DNA of 64,000 bases, taken from assembly GCF_003634635.1 (NCBI RefSeq), contig NZ_RBJB01000004.1, positions 496,001 to 560,000 on the forward strand, read 5' to 3'. A program made the position numbers and the translations under genes. The DNA is from Marinobacter nauticus (GTDB lineage: Bacteria; Pseudomonadota; Gammaproteobacteria; Pseudomonadales; Oleiphilaceae). Positions 28,525-37,540 of this stretch are shown here, piece after piece. Numbering within the stretch: the first letter of the stretch is position 1; every line of letters begins with the position of its first letter. Under the pieces are notes generated by a model. It made no database searches, was not told the DNA's origin, and saw only the letters and a program-made list of their open reading frames with translations.

Positions 28525-29556
28525 ATGAGTTACAACATCGCGCTTAATTTTGAAGACGGCGTTACCCGTGTGATCACCTGCAACGAAGGTGAAACCGTAC
28601 TCGACGCCGCCTACCGGGCCCAGATCAACCTGCCCATGGACTGTTCCGACGGTGTCTGCGGAACCTGCAAGGGTTCCTGCCACCAGGGCGAGTTCGATAT
28701 GGGTGACGAGTACATCGACGAGGCGCTGTCTGACGAGGAAGCCGAGCAGGGCATGGTGCTGACCTGTCAGATGGTGCCCTCCAGCGACTGTGTGGTGGAA
28801 ATTCCGGCCGCTGCATCGCTGTGCAGCAAGGCCGGTAACGAGTCCGTGACCGGTACTGTGGGCGAGGTCAACCTGATTTCCCCGACCGCCATCGAGCTGA
28901 AGATCACCGCAGATGCGGATATCGGCTTCCTGCCGGGCCAGTATGTGAACATTCAGGTGCCGGGTACCGAGGAAACCCGCGCCTACTCGTTCAGCTCCCG
29001 CCCCAGCAGCCGCGAACTGAGCTTCCTGATCCGCAACGTGCCTGGGGGCCTGATGAGCTCCTGGCTGGTAGGCAAGGCCAAGACTGGTGACAAGGTCACC
29101 CTGACCGGCCCCATGGGCGTGTTTTACCTGCGCCCGGTGCAGCGCCCGGTGCTGATGCTGGCCGGTGGTACCGGCCTGGCGCCGTTCCTGGCCATGCTCG
29201 AAAGCCTGAAGGAAAAGGGCTGCGAGCAGCCCACTCACATGATCTACGGCGTCACCAACGACGATGACCTGGTGGGACTGGCAGCTTTGGAAGCATTTGC
29301 CGAAGCCATAGACAACTTCACCTTCAAGACCGTGGTGGTCAGCGACGAAAGCATGCACCCACGCAAGGGTTATGTGACCAACCACATGGAAGACGCCCCC
29401 ATCAACGATAGTGATGTGGACGTTTACCTGTGTGGGCCACCTCCGATGGTCGATGCGGTGCTGGGTTATTTCCGGGAACAGGGAATTGAGCCCAACTCGT
29501 TCCACTACGAGAAGTTCACCCCCAGCGTATCGGCCGTTGAGGAGAAAGTGGCATGA
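28525..29556 (+). CDS. benC: Benzoate 1,2-dioxygenase reductase
   Basis: Electron-transfer protein of 343 residues with an N-terminal plant-type 2Fe-2S ferredoxin domain (cysteines C40, C45, C48 and C81). It is followed by a ferredoxin-NADP-reductase-like module: FAD binding RAYSFSSRP, NAD binding MLAGGTGLAPFLAML, and the C-terminal CGPPPMV. It passes electrons from NADH to BenA. The stop overlaps the benD start (ATGA at 29553-29556). Confidence 0.95.
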   Translation: MSYNIALNFEDGVTRVITCNEGETVLDAAYRAQINLPMDCSDGVCGTCKGSCHQGEFDMGDEYIDEALSDEEAEQGMVLTCQMVPSSDCVVEIPAAASLCSKAGNESVTGTVGEVNLISPTAIELKITADADIGFLPGQYVNIQVPGTEETRAYSFSSRPSSRELSFLIRNVPGGLMSSWLVGKAKTGDKVTLTGPMGVFYLRPVQRPVLMLAGGTGLAPFLAMLESLKEKGCEQPTHMIYGVTNDDDLVGLAALEAFAEAIDNFTFKTVVVSDESMHPRKGYVTNHMEDAPINDSDVDVYLCGPPPMVDAVLGYFREQGIEPNSFHYEKFTPSVSAVEEKVA

Positions 29557-30332
29557 CCCCGCGCTTCACCGACAAGGTGATGGTAGTGACGGGGGCCGCC
29601 CAGGGCATTGGCCGGCGGGTGGCCGAACTGGCCGCCGACGAAGGTGCCCGTCTTGTACTGGTGGACATCGCGGACTACGTGCAGGGCGTTGCTGGCGAGC
29701 TGCGCGACCAGGGCGTTGAAGCCCTGGCCGTGCAGGCCAACCTGGAAACCTGGGAAGGCGCAGAAAGGGTGATGGCCCAAGCCCACGAGCAGTATGGCCG
29801 CATCGACATCCTGATCAACAACGTCGGTGGCACCATTTGGGCTCAGCCCTTCGAGCATTACCAGCCGGAGCAGATTCAGAAGGAAATCCAGCGTTCGTTG
29901 TTCCCGACCCTGTGGTGCTGCCGCGCCGTTCTGCCCTACATGGTGGAGCAGAAAGGGGGTGCCATCGTGAACGTGTCATCGGTGGCCACCCGTGGTCTGA
30001 TGCGGGTGCCCTACGGCGCCGCCAAGGGTGGGGTGAACGCCATGACTGTGAACCTGGCGTTTGAGTATGCCGAGCACGGCATCCGGGTGAACGCCACCGC
30101 GCCGGGTGGCACCGAAGCACCTCCCCGGCTGACGCCACGGAACACCGAGGCGCAGGGCGAACAGGAAAAAGTCTGGTATCAGACCCTGATTGACCAGACC
30201 AATGCCAGCAGCTTCATGCACCGCTACGGCACCCTGGATGAGCAGGCGCAGCCGATCCTGTTCCTGGCATCCGATGCTGCCAACTATATCACCGGAACCA
30301 TCCTGCCCGTGGCCGGGGGCGACTGCGGCTGA
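29553..30332 (+). CDS. benD: Benzoate cis-diol dehydrogenase
   Basis: Short-chain dehydrogenase of 259 residues that oxidises and decarboxylates the benzoate dihydrodiol to catechol. The NAD motif is GAAQGIGRR, NNVGG follows, the catalytic Ser is in VNVSSVAT and the YxxxK pair is in YGAAKGG. The GTEAPPRLTPRN region is characteristic of BenD/XylL enzymes. Fourth gene of benABCD. Confidence 0.93.
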   Translation: MTPRFTDKVMVVTGAAQGIGRRVAELAADEGARLVLVDIADYVQGVAGELRDQGVEALAVQANLETWEGAERVMAQAHEQYGRIDILINNVGGTIWAQPFEHYQPEQIQKEIQRSLFPTLWCCRAVLPYMVEQKGGAIVNVSSVATRGLMRVPYGAAKGGVNAMTVNLAFEYAEHGIRVNATAPGGTEAPPRLTPRNTEAQGEQEKVWYQTLIDQTNASSFMHRYGTLDEQAQPILFLASDAANYITGTILPVAGGDCG

Positions 30333-30383
30333 CGGGCATTCAACCCAACCTCCGACAAAAACAAGATATGGAGTGACAGACCC

Positions 30384-31730
30384 ATGAGAAATATAGACGT
30401 CAACGACGTTATCGATAACGCCACCTTTACCAGATTCCACTGGAAGGTGTTGTTCTGGTGCACCCTGATCATCATTTTTGATGGCTATGACCTGGTGATC
30501 TACGGCGTGGTACTGCCACTACTGATGGAACAGTGGAACCTGAACCCCTATGTGGCCGGGCTGCTGGGCAGCAGTGCCCTGTTTGGCATGATGTTCGGAG
30601 CCATGGGCTTTGGCATGCTCTCTGATCGGCTCGGGCGCAAGAAAACCATCCTGATGTGTGTGGTGCTGTTCAGTCTCACCACCGTCATTAACGGCTTCGC
30701 CACCACGCCCTGGCAGTTCGGTATTCTACGCTTTATCGCCGGTTTGGGTATTGGCGGGGTGATGCCCAATGTGGTCTCGCTGATGAGCGAGTACTCGCCT
30801 AAAAAGAGCCGTAGTACCCTGGTGGCACTGATGTTTTCCGGTTATGCCGTCGGTGGCATGATGTCAGCGGGTCTGGGCATCTGGATCGTGCCGAATTTTG
30901 GCTGGGAAATCATGTTCTATCTCGCTGCGGTGCCCCTGCTGCTGTTGCCGCTGATGATGAAGTTCCTGCCGGAATCCGTGGCTTTTCTGATGGCACAGAA
31001 GCGTGAAGGGGAGGCTCGCAGCATCCTGCAGAAAGTGGCACCGGTACACGACATCAGCGAAATGGATACCCTGACCGTGCCGGCTACGACCGAGAGCAAG
31101 GCGCCGGTTCTGGAATTGTTCCGGGGCGGTCGTGCCTTCAGCACCGTAATGTTCTGGATTGCCTTCTTCTGCTGCCTGCTGATGGTCTATGCTCTGGGCT
31201 CCTGGTTGCCAAAGCTGATGTCTCTGGCCGGCTATGAGCTGAGCTCCAGCCTGATGTTCCTGATGGTGTTGAACATCGGTGCGATCTTCGGCGCTGTGGG
31301 CGGCGGCTGGCTGGCAGATCGATTGTCCCTGCGCACGGTGCTGGTCAGCTTCTTTATTCTGGCCTCGATGTCGCTGGTCATGCTCGGCTATGAAAGTCCG
31401 ATGTGGTTTCTGTATACCCTGATGGGCGTGGCCGGTGCCACCACCATTGGCTCGCAGATCCTGCTCTACGCCTATGTGGCCCAGTACTACCCCACCAGTA
31501 TCCGCTCCACCGGTCTGGGCTGGGCATCGGGCATTGGCCGTAATGGCGCCATTGTCGGGCCCATGATTGGCGGTACGCTGCTGGCTCTGGCCTTGCCGCA
31601 CCATATGAATTTCCTGGCCCTGGCGATTCCCGGCGCCATTGCCACCGCCGCTATTGCCCTGGTGGGCCGGCAATTTGGCCCGGCGCGGGACCGTGAGAAC
31701 GCAGAGGTGAGCCTGGCAACCAGTAACTGA
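30384..31730 (+). CDS. benK: Benzoate MFS transporter (aromatic acid:H+ symporter)
   Basis: Major-facilitator protein of 448 residues with 12 predicted transmembrane segments. The AAHS-family features are the first-helix motif IFDGYDLVIYGVVLP (the Asp is needed for transport in PcaK/BenK) and the loop 2-3 motif GMLSDRLGRKKTI. It probably imports benzoate with protons. It lies 51 bases after benD and is followed by an intrinsic terminator. Confidence 0.9.
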   Translation: MRNIDVNDVIDNATFTRFHWKVLFWCTLIIIFDGYDLVIYGVVLPLLMEQWNLNPYVAGLLGSSALFGMMFGAMGFGMLSDRLGRKKTILMCVVLFSLTTVINGFATTPWQFGILRFIAGLGIGGVMPNVVSLMSEYSPKKSRSTLVALMFSGYAVGGMMSAGLGIWIVPNFGWEIMFYLAAVPLLLLPLMMKFLPESVAFLMAQKREGEARSILQKVAPVHDISEMDTLTVPATTESKAPVLELFRGGRAFSTVMFWIAFFCCLLMVYALGSWLPKLMSLAGYELSSSLMFLMVLNIGAIFGAVGGGWLADRLSLRTVLVSFFILASMSLVMLGYESPMWFLYTLMGVAGATTIGSQILLYAYVAQYYPTSIRSTGLGWASGIGRNGAIVGPMIGGTLLALALPHHMNFLALAIPGAIATAAIALVGRQFGPARDRENAEVSLATSN

Positions 31731-31784
31731 TGAATCAGCGTTGAGGTGACCTTGAGGGACAGTCAGTCATTCGGACCCCTCTTT

Positions 31785-31815
31785 GCCCCGGCACGATCGT
31801 GACCGGGGCTTTTTT
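31785..31815 (+). terminator. Intrinsic terminator after benK
   Basis: GCCCCGG pairs with CCGGGGC; the loop CACGATCGTGA is itself partly palindromic, and six Ts follow directly. A classic rho-independent terminator that should end the cat-ben-benK transcript before benE. Confidence 0.9.
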
Positions 31816-31859
31816 GCTGTTACACAGCTCAAACAGAACTCAATAACAAGGAGCTGAAC

Positions 31860-33026
31860 ATGCCCCAGTTGTTTCGGGACTTGTCTGTGTCTGCGGTTGC
31901 CGCAGGATTTCTGGCGGTGCTGGTGTCCTATGCCGGGCCTTTGGCGATTTTCTTCCAGGCCGGAGCGGCAGCGAATGTGTCGCCGGAGATGATGACCTCC
32001 TGGGTCTGGGCCATCTCCATGGGAGCGGCGGTTTCGGGAATTTTCCTGTCGATATGGCTCAAAGCACCTATAGTCACGGCCTGGTCGGCGCCGGGTACGG
32101 CGCTGCTGGTGGTGCTGTTTCCGGAGCTTTCGCTTAACGAAGCCGTGGGGGCGTACATCACCGCCGCGCTGATTATCTTTGTCATTGGTGTTTCCGGCAC
32201 CTTCGATGCGTTTGTGCGCGTCATTCCCAAAGGGGTGGCGGCGGGTATGATGGCGGGCATCCTGTTTCAGTTTGGTCTGGGCGCCTTTGCTGCCATTGAA
32301 ACCACGCCGGCCCTGGCCATCGGCATGCTGGTTGCCTATGTGGTGTTTCGTCGCTTTACACCGAAATACACTTTGGTGCTTTTGCTGATGGCCGGGATCA
32401 TCCTGGCGGTAGTGCTGGAGGATGCCTCCCTGGCCGGTGTAAGCCTGAACCTGGCGGTGCCCAGACTCATCACACCGGAATGGAGCTTTGGCGCGACCCT
32501 CAGCCTGGCCATTCCCCTGGTGCTGGTGAGCCTGACGGGCCAGTTCCTTCCCGGCATGGCCATTCTCCGGGGCGCCGGCTATCGGGTGAAAGCCAAGCCG
32601 GTGATTGCGGTGGCCAGCCTTGTGTCCCTGCCCATGGCGCTGTTCGGCGGCATTACCACGGTGGTGGCGGCCATTACGGCCGCGATCTGCACGGGCGAGG
32701 ATGCTCATGAAAACCCGGACAAGCGTTATGTGGCCGGGGTATTTAATGGCGTGTTCTATCTGGTGGGAGCACTGTTTGCCGGCACCATTGTCGCCTTGTT
32801 TACTTCATTGCCTTCGGCCTTTGTGGCGGTGCTGGCAGGCCTGGCATTGCTGGGGGCTATTGCCAATAACCTGTTTGCCGCACTGGAGGAGGTCAGTCAC
32901 CGGGAGGCGTCGCTGATCACCTTTCTGGTGACCGCGTCCGGATTATCGCTGTTCGGATTGTCGTCGGCGTTCTGGGGGGTGGTGATCGGTTACGGTTGTT
33001 ACCGGGTGCTCAACGGCGGGAAATAG
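31860..33026 (+). CDS. benE: Benzoate transporter BenE family
   Basis: Membrane protein of 388 residues with about 12 hydrophobic segments, of the BenE benzoate:H+ symporter family. Blocks AWSAPGTALLV, FDAFVRVIPKGVAAGMMAGILF and FGGITTVVAAITAAICTGEDAH fit. It starts 45 bases after the benK terminator with AAGGAG before the ATG, so either some readthrough occurs or a promoter lies in that gap. A second uptake route for benzoate besides BenK. Confidence 0.9.
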   Translation: MPQLFRDLSVSAVAAGFLAVLVSYAGPLAIFFQAGAAANVSPEMMTSWVWAISMGAAVSGIFLSIWLKAPIVTAWSAPGTALLVVLFPELSLNEAVGAYITAALIIFVIGVSGTFDAFVRVIPKGVAAGMMAGILFQFGLGAFAAIETTPALAIGMLVAYVVFRRFTPKYTLVLLLMAGIILAVVLEDASLAGVSLNLAVPRLITPEWSFGATLSLAIPLVLVSLTGQFLPGMAILRGAGYRVKAKPVIAVASLVSLPMALFGGITTVVAAITAAICTGEDAHENPDKRYVAGVFNGVFYLVGALFAGTIVALFTSLPSAFVAVLAGLALLGAIANNLFAALEEVSHREASLITFLVTASGLSLFGLSSAFWGVVIGYGCYRVLNGGK

Positions 33027-33027
33027 A

Positions 33028-33053
33028 ATTGGGCTGGCAGGCGCCAGCCCAAT
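33028..33053. terminator. Hairpin between convergent benE and DJ-1 gene
   Basis: An 11-bp perfect stem (ATTGGGCTGGC with GCCAGCCCAAT) and a 4-base loop, placed between two convergent stop codons. T tracts are poor, so it is a likely but not certain bidirectional terminator. Confidence 0.6.
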
Positions 33054-33060
33054 CGGGACG

Positions 33061-33744
33061 TCAGTTTTGCTGAAGGGCCTGCAGCACAGCCTTGGCAGCG
33101 CCTTCGGAAGACGCCGGGTTCTGGCCGGTAATCAGCTTGCCGTCCACCACAATGTGCGGTGCCCAGTCATCGCCCCGGCTGTAACGGGCGTTGTTCTGCT
33201 TGAGCATGTCTTCCAGCAGGAAGGGCACAATATTGGTGAGCTGCACAGCATCTTCTTCGGTATTGCTGAAACCGGTGACTTCACGGCCGCCCACGATGTT
33301 CTGGTCCGGTTTTATGAACACATTCTTGAACACGGCAGGAGCATGGCATACGGCGCCGATCACCTTGTCCTGCTCGTAAGCGGTTTTGATCAGGGCTATC
33401 GACTTGTCGTCCTCGGCCAGATCCCACAGCGGGCCATGGCCACCGGGGTAGAAGATGGCGTCGTACTGATTCATGTCCACGTCGGCCAGTTTTCTGGTGC
33501 TGGCCAGCATTTCCCGGGCATGGGTGTCTTCACTGAACCGCCGGGTGGACTCGGTCAGTGCATCTTCAGCCTCGCTGTTCGGGTCAACCGGTGGCTGGCC
33601 GCCTTTAGGGGATGCGAGGGTGATGTCGGCGCCTGCGTCTTTGAATACGTAGAACGGCGCAGTGAATTCTTCCAGCCAGAAACCGGTTTTATGGCCGGTG
33701 TCGCCCATCTGGTCGTGGGAGGTTAGTACCATCAGAATCTTCAT
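33061..33744 (-). CDS. DJ-1/PfpI-superfamily protein (Hsp31/type 1 glutamine amidotransferase-like)
   Basis: Protein of 227 residues with the DJ-1/PfpI fold. The nucleophile elbow Cys lies in GAVCHAPAVF, the early acidic residue in TGFWLEE, and GGHGPLWDL forms the conserved loop. Homologues act as glyoxalase III/Hsp31-type deglycase or holdase proteins in carbonyl stress. The exact activity is not readable. No signal peptide. Divergent from a solute-binding protein gene. Confidence 0.87.
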   Translation of the reverse strand: MKILMVLTSHDQMGDTGHKTGFWLEEFTAPFYVFKDAGADITLASPKGGQPPVDPNSEAEDALTESTRRFSEDTHAREMLASTRKLADVDMNQYDAIFYPGGHGPLWDLAEDDKSIALIKTAYEQDKVIGAVCHAPAVFKNVFIKPDQNIVGGREVTGFSNTEEDAVQLTNIVPFLLEDMLKQNNARYSRGDDWAPHIVVDGKLITGQNPASSEGAAKAVLQALQQN

Positions 33745-33925
33745 ACCAGTCGACCCTCCTGTCGGGAGTCCGGGTGTATTTCGTTCGTCTCACTACATCA
33801 AATTGTGATGATCGCTAGGTTTTCAACCGTCAGTACGTTGGCACTGGCATATTGGATGCTCATTAACGGCTATACTGCGAGGGTAGTTATCGCACATGTA
33901 ACGTCATGGACCAGGACGGATTTAT

Positions 33926-34696
33926 ATGAGGTGGATTGCCTTGAAAGGCGTGCTTGCCGGCATTCTGATGCTGCTTTGGGCGCCTGGTGTTCTTTCACAA
34001 CAGGGCACTGAAACAGTAGAGCCACTGACGGTGACCGTTGGCGTTGACCACTCGCCGCCCTACCGTATTCTCGAGCCGTCGCAAAAATCCGGTCTTTATC
34101 TTGAGCTATTCGAGGAAATTGCCGACCGGCTAGGCTGGCGTGTGCAGTACCGGGAGGCGCCATTCCGGCGCATCTTGCTGCTGATGCGCAGGGGTGAGGT
34201 GGATGTCATGCTGGGGCCGCTGCGTACCGAAGAACGGGAAGAATTCATGACCTTCGTGGCTCCGGCTTTTCCGCCGGAGCGGCGTCTGTTTTTCTACGTG
34301 AGCGAGAGTAACCGTATTGAGCGATACAGCGATCTGCCGGGAAAAGTCATCGGTATTCTGGAGGGCGCCCGTTACTTTACCCGGTTTGACAACGATCAGG
34401 CTCTGCATAAAGAGTCTGCGGCCCACTACGAAAACCTGATGATGATGCTTCAAAGAGGGCGGGTTGATGTCGTGGTGGCCCCCGAGCTGGTTGGTTTGTA
34501 TACGCTGAGAGCCCAGGGGATAGAAGCGAACATTTCACCGTTCTTCGTGCCGGGTGACCGCTCCTGGATTGCGGTTTCGAACCAGTCTCCTGCCCGCCGG
34601 TATGCAGAAGATATAAGGGCAGCACTGAAATTGATTGAACGCGAGGGGATTCGGGAAGACCTTGTGCTGAAGTACCAGGAACAAAAAGCCTATTGA
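33926..34696 (+). CDS. Periplasmic family-3 solute-binding protein, solitary
   Basis: Secreted protein of 256 residues with a signal peptide of about 24 residues (ILMLLWAPGVLSQ) and a bacterial family-3 binding fold. Landmarks are VTVGVDHSPPYRI, YLELFEEIADRLGW and REAPFRRILLLMRRGEVDVMLGPLRTEE. No ABC permease or ATPase gene is adjacent, so it may serve a distant transporter or a sensor. The amino-acid binding Arg/Asp pair cannot be confirmed by eye. A similar solitary protein lies at 36694. Confidence 0.82.
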   Translation: MRWIALKGVLAGILMLLWAPGVLSQQGTETVEPLTVTVGVDHSPPYRILEPSQKSGLYLELFEEIADRLGWRVQYREAPFRRILLLMRRGEVDVMLGPLRTEEREEFMTFVAPAFPPERRLFFYVSESNRIERYSDLPGKVIGILEGARYFTRFDNDQALHKESAAHYENLMMMLQRGRVDVVVAPELVGLYTLRAQGIEANISPFFVPGDRSWIAVSNQSPARRYAEDIRAALKLIEREGIREDLVLKYQEQKAY

Positions 34697-34796
34697 TCGA
34701 TTTCCATGGTTTATACCGATGCTCCCCTGCTAAAAGGAACTTAGGGTGCTTACCTTTGTCTGTGATCGTTTGACAGGTTTTGGCAAAGGAACTGGT

Positions 34797-35480
34797 ATGA
34801 AGACGATTCGATTGTGGGATCTCCCCACCCGGCTGTTCCACTGGTTGCTGGTAATTGCTGTGGTTGGGGCAGTGGTGACGGTCAAACTGGGCGCTGGCTG
34901 GATGGCCTGGCATGAGCGTTTTGGACTGGCGGTTGTTGGCTTGCTGGCGTTCCGGGTGGTCTGGGGGCTGGTGGGCTCCACTTACGCGCGCTTCAGTCAG
35001 TTTATATCGGGGCCAGGGGCGATGATCCGTTATCTTAGGGGCCAGTGGCAGGGCGCAGGCCACAATCCCCTTGGTGCCTGGTCGGTGCTGTTGTTACTGG
35101 GACTGTTCGGTTTTCAGGCTGTTACCGGTTTATTTTCCAATGATGAAATTGCCTTTAACGGCCCACTCTACCGGCTGGTGTCGTCGGGCTGGAGCGATAC
35201 CCTGAGCAGCTGGCACCGTCTCATGGAATGGGGGCTGTACGCCGTGGTTGCCCTTCATGTCCTGGCGGTGCTGTTTTACACCCACGTGCGTAAGGATAAT
35301 CTGGTAAAGCCGATGGTGACTGGCCGAAAGCAGGTTCAGAGCTCAGAGCTGAAAGACGCCAGCGGCGGTGGCTGGCTGGCAATGATCATTGCACTGGCGA
35401 TTGCCGTTACTGTGGTCTGGGCGGCGAGTGGCGGACTGATTCCGCCACCGCCGCCACCGCCCCAGAATCTGGGTTGGTAA
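34797..35480 (+). CDS. Cytochrome b561-family protein
   Basis: Di-haem membrane cytochrome of 227 residues. Four membrane helices carry the haem histidines in DLPTRLFHW, WMAWHERFG, the region before LHVLAVLFYTH and WHRLMEW. A fifth hydrophobic segment at about 192-215 ends in an unusual run of seven prolines before NLGW. The start is ATG 34797 with AAAGGA just upstream; a longer open frame is discounted. It converges with a cytochrome c556-like gene only 10 bases away. The two may be redox partners, as seen for b561/c' pairs, but on opposite strands. Confidence 0.87.
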   Translation: MKTIRLWDLPTRLFHWLLVIAVVGAVVTVKLGAGWMAWHERFGLAVVGLLAFRVVWGLVGSTYARFSQFISGPGAMIRYLRGQWQGAGHNPLGAWSVLLLLGLFGFQAVTGLFSNDEIAFNGPLYRLVSSGWSDTLSSWHRLMEWGLYAVVALHVLAVLFYTHVRKDNLVKPMVTGRKQVQSSELKDASGGGWLAMIIALAIAVTVVWAASGGLIPPPPPPPQNLGW

Positions 35481-35490
35481 GCCCCTTGGC

Positions 35491-35952
35491 CTACTTGGCG
35501 CGGAAGTTGTCGTGGCAAGCCTTGCAGGTTTCACCGACTTTGGCGAACTGGCGTGCAATCGCGGCCTGGTCGCCGGCTGCAGCCAGTTCCTGCAGTGCGT
35601 TGGCTTCACGGACGAAGCTGACCGCAATTTCCTGAACCTTCATCGGCTCCTCAAAGAAGTTGGGCTTGAGGCGGGTGTTCTCGGCCCGGTCATTGGCGCT
35701 GTCACGGCTGTAAAGCACGCTCATGCCGGAGTTGGCCACGGCTGCAATGGCTTTGGCGGCTGCGGCAACCTGGTTCTGGTCAAACGCTGCGGAGCCATCC
35801 ACGGTCTGGGCCTTGATTTTGCCCATGTTCCAGGACGCAAACTGGTAGGCGGCCTGGCGGGTTTCGATCTGGTCTTCCACGCTCATCTGGGCCACGGTCG
35901 GGGTTGAGATCGCGGCCGCAAGCACCGCAACGGAAACAAAACGTTTATTCAT
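35491..35952 (-). CDS. Cytochrome c' / c556-type protein
   Basis: Periplasmic cytochrome of 153 residues with a signal peptide (MNKRFVSVAVLAAAISTPTVA) and a four-helix bundle. One C-terminal haem site, CKACH, is followed by NFRAK, the classic class II cytochrome c layout. A Met in the first helix (QFASWNMG region) might be an axial ligand, as in c556. Convergent with cytochrome b561. Confidence 0.9.
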   Translation of the reverse strand: MNKRFVSVAVLAAAISTPTVAQMSVEDQIETRQAAYQFASWNMGKIKAQTVDGSAAFDQNQVAAAAKAIAAVANSGMSVLYSRDSANDRAENTRLKPNFFEEPMKVQEIAVSFVREANALQELAAAGDQAAIARQFAKVGETCKACHDNFRAK

Positions 35953-36086
35953 TCCAGGTCCCTCTCTTGGTGTGATTGGTGATAATGCAAAAATGCTCTA
36001 TAAAGGCGTGGTTATAAGCATGCTACCTGTATAGACTCATTCCTGACAGCTATAAGAAACGAAAGTTCAATCTGAGGAGTTGCACG

Positions 36087-36512
36087 ATGTCGATCTGGAC
36101 GGTTACCCCTAATCTTGAGCAAATGACAGAGGCCAGCAAAAACACCGCGGTCAGTCATATGGGCATTGAATACCTCGAAATCGGTGACGATTATGTGAAA
36201 GGCCGGATGCCGGTGGATGAGCGCACCGTCCAGCCATTCGGGATCCTGCATGGTGGTTCCTCCGTCGTGTTGGCGGAAACGCTGGGCAGCATGGCTGCCA
36301 ACTGTTGCCTGAAAGATAAAAATACGGTCGCTGTGGGGCTGGATATTAATGCCAATCATATTCGGCCTGTTACCGGGGGATGGGTCTATGGCACGGCGAA
36401 GGCCATACACATCGGCAGTGCAACGCAAGTATGGGAAATCCGCCTGGAAAACGATCAAGGCAAGGTGACCTGCATTTCCAGGTTGACCATGGCGGTAACC
36501 CGCCGCTCGTAA
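36087..36512 (+). CDS. Hotdog-fold acyl-CoA thioesterase (YdiI/PaaI-like)
   Basis: Protein of 141 residues with the motif PFGILHGGSSVVLAETLGSMAA, in which HGG and the helix Glu form the active site of PaaI/MenI-type thioesterases. Clear GAGGAG site before ATG 36087. The length equals E. coli YdiI. The substrate could be an aromatic acyl-CoA, but no phenylacetate or menaquinone genes are adjacent. A CAGGGAGC hairpin follows the stop. Confidence 0.88.
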   Translation: MSIWTVTPNLEQMTEASKNTAVSHMGIEYLEIGDDYVKGRMPVDERTVQPFGILHGGSSVVLAETLGSMAANCCLKDKNTVAVGLDINANHIRPVTGGWVYGTAKAIHIGSATQVWEIRLENDQGKVTCISRLTMAVTRRS

Positions 36513-36517
36513 GAAAA

Positions 36518-36537
36518 CAGGGAGCGATGGCTCCCTG
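36518..36537 (+). terminator. Hairpin after the thioesterase gene
   Basis: CAGGGAGC, loop GATG, GCTCCCTG: an 8-bp perfect stem with 4 As before it and only a weak T-rich tail (ATTCCG). Probable terminator. Confidence 0.55.
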
Positions 36538-36693
36538 ATTCCGACCTTGCGCGTCGATTTGCGAAATAAGCTCGCCATCCTTGATTAATATCAAAAGAAA
36601 ATCGTTTGCCGGGACTGTCGCCCTGCTATACTTAAAATAGTTGAGGATGTTAACTAAATGCCATGAGGTTGTTCCTCACGGGAAGGTTTCACT

Positions 36694-37524
36694 GTGCTGA
36701 AAATTCGTTGTAACAGGGTGTCTTCGAAAGCGCACAAGTTCTGGTATGCGTTGCTCTTTTTGCTATGCGCATCCTTTGGTCTGCGAGCTGCCCCTTTGTC
36801 TGAGTGTTCAACGCTGAGAGTGAGTGGTAATCCGGAGTATCCGCCTCTCCTATGGCCGAGCGTGGAGTCGCCGGATCTTTTAAATGGCGCGGTTCCTCAT
36901 TTCCTGCGGGAGTTGGTGGAGCCCCTGGGTATCAAGGTCAATGTCCGCAATATTGGGTCCTGGGCGCGGGTACAGCGGTTGGCAGAGTTGGGGGAGATCG
37001 ATCTGGTGGCCGGAGCCTTTATCACGGCAGAAAGATTGGGGTACCTGGATTATGTTCTTCCGCCCATGATTCATCTCGATACCAATGTCTGGGTGCCGCG
37101 GCAAAGGATGTTTGAGTATCGGCACTGGCCGGACCTGGAGGGGAAACAAGGCAGCACCCTGATCGACAACAGTTTCGGTGAGCGGTTCGACAGCTTTGCC
37201 GCCGATCACCTGGATATCCTCGGCGTCCGCTCCATTCACCAGTCCTACCTGATGGCCGATATCGGTCGTATCGATTATGTACTGTACGAGTTGTTGCAGG
37301 GGCGGGCGAAGCTGGCCCGGTATGGCATGTCGAATGACTTTGTGGCGCTGGAGCCCCCTGTGAGCAGAGAAGGCCTGTTCTTCGCGTTTCCGAAACTTTC
37401 CCGCTGCAATAGCAAAGCCTTGCGAGAGGCTTTTGCAGCCAGGTTGCTGGAGTTGACGGAGCAGGGCAGGCTGGAAGAGTTGATTGAAGAGTATCTCATC
37501 CGGTATACCGAGGAGGGCCGTTAG
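36694..37524 (+). CDS. Periplasmic family-3 solute-binding protein, solitary
   Basis: Secreted protein of 276 residues with a signal peptide ending near residue 32 (FLLCASFGLRAA). The binding fold shows LRVSGNPEYPPLLW, NGAVPHFLRELVEPLGI and LAELGEIDLVAGAFITAERL. The start is GTG 36694 with GGAAGG 7 bases before. Two cysteines (C38 region and CNSK near 233) may form a disulfide. No transporter genes are adjacent. It converges with a diguanylate cyclase gene 16 bases away. Confidence 0.8.
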   Translation: MLKIRCNRVSSKAHKFWYALLFLLCASFGLRAAPLSECSTLRVSGNPEYPPLLWPSVESPDLLNGAVPHFLRELVEPLGIKVNVRNIGSWARVQRLAELGEIDLVAGAFITAERLGYLDYVLPPMIHLDTNVWVPRQRMFEYRHWPDLEGKQGSTLIDNSFGERFDSFAADHLDILGVRSIHQSYLMADIGRIDYVLYELLQGRAKLARYGMSNDFVALEPPVSREGLFFAFPKLSRCNSKALREAFAARLLELTEQGRLEELIEEYLIRYTEEGR

Positions 37525-37540
37525 CGAGGCCTTCCTGGGT

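Noticed and set aside
31767-32708. 313-codon minus-strand frame opposite benE
   Set aside because: Arg, His, Gly and Gln rich antisense shadow; benE is clear by family motifs.
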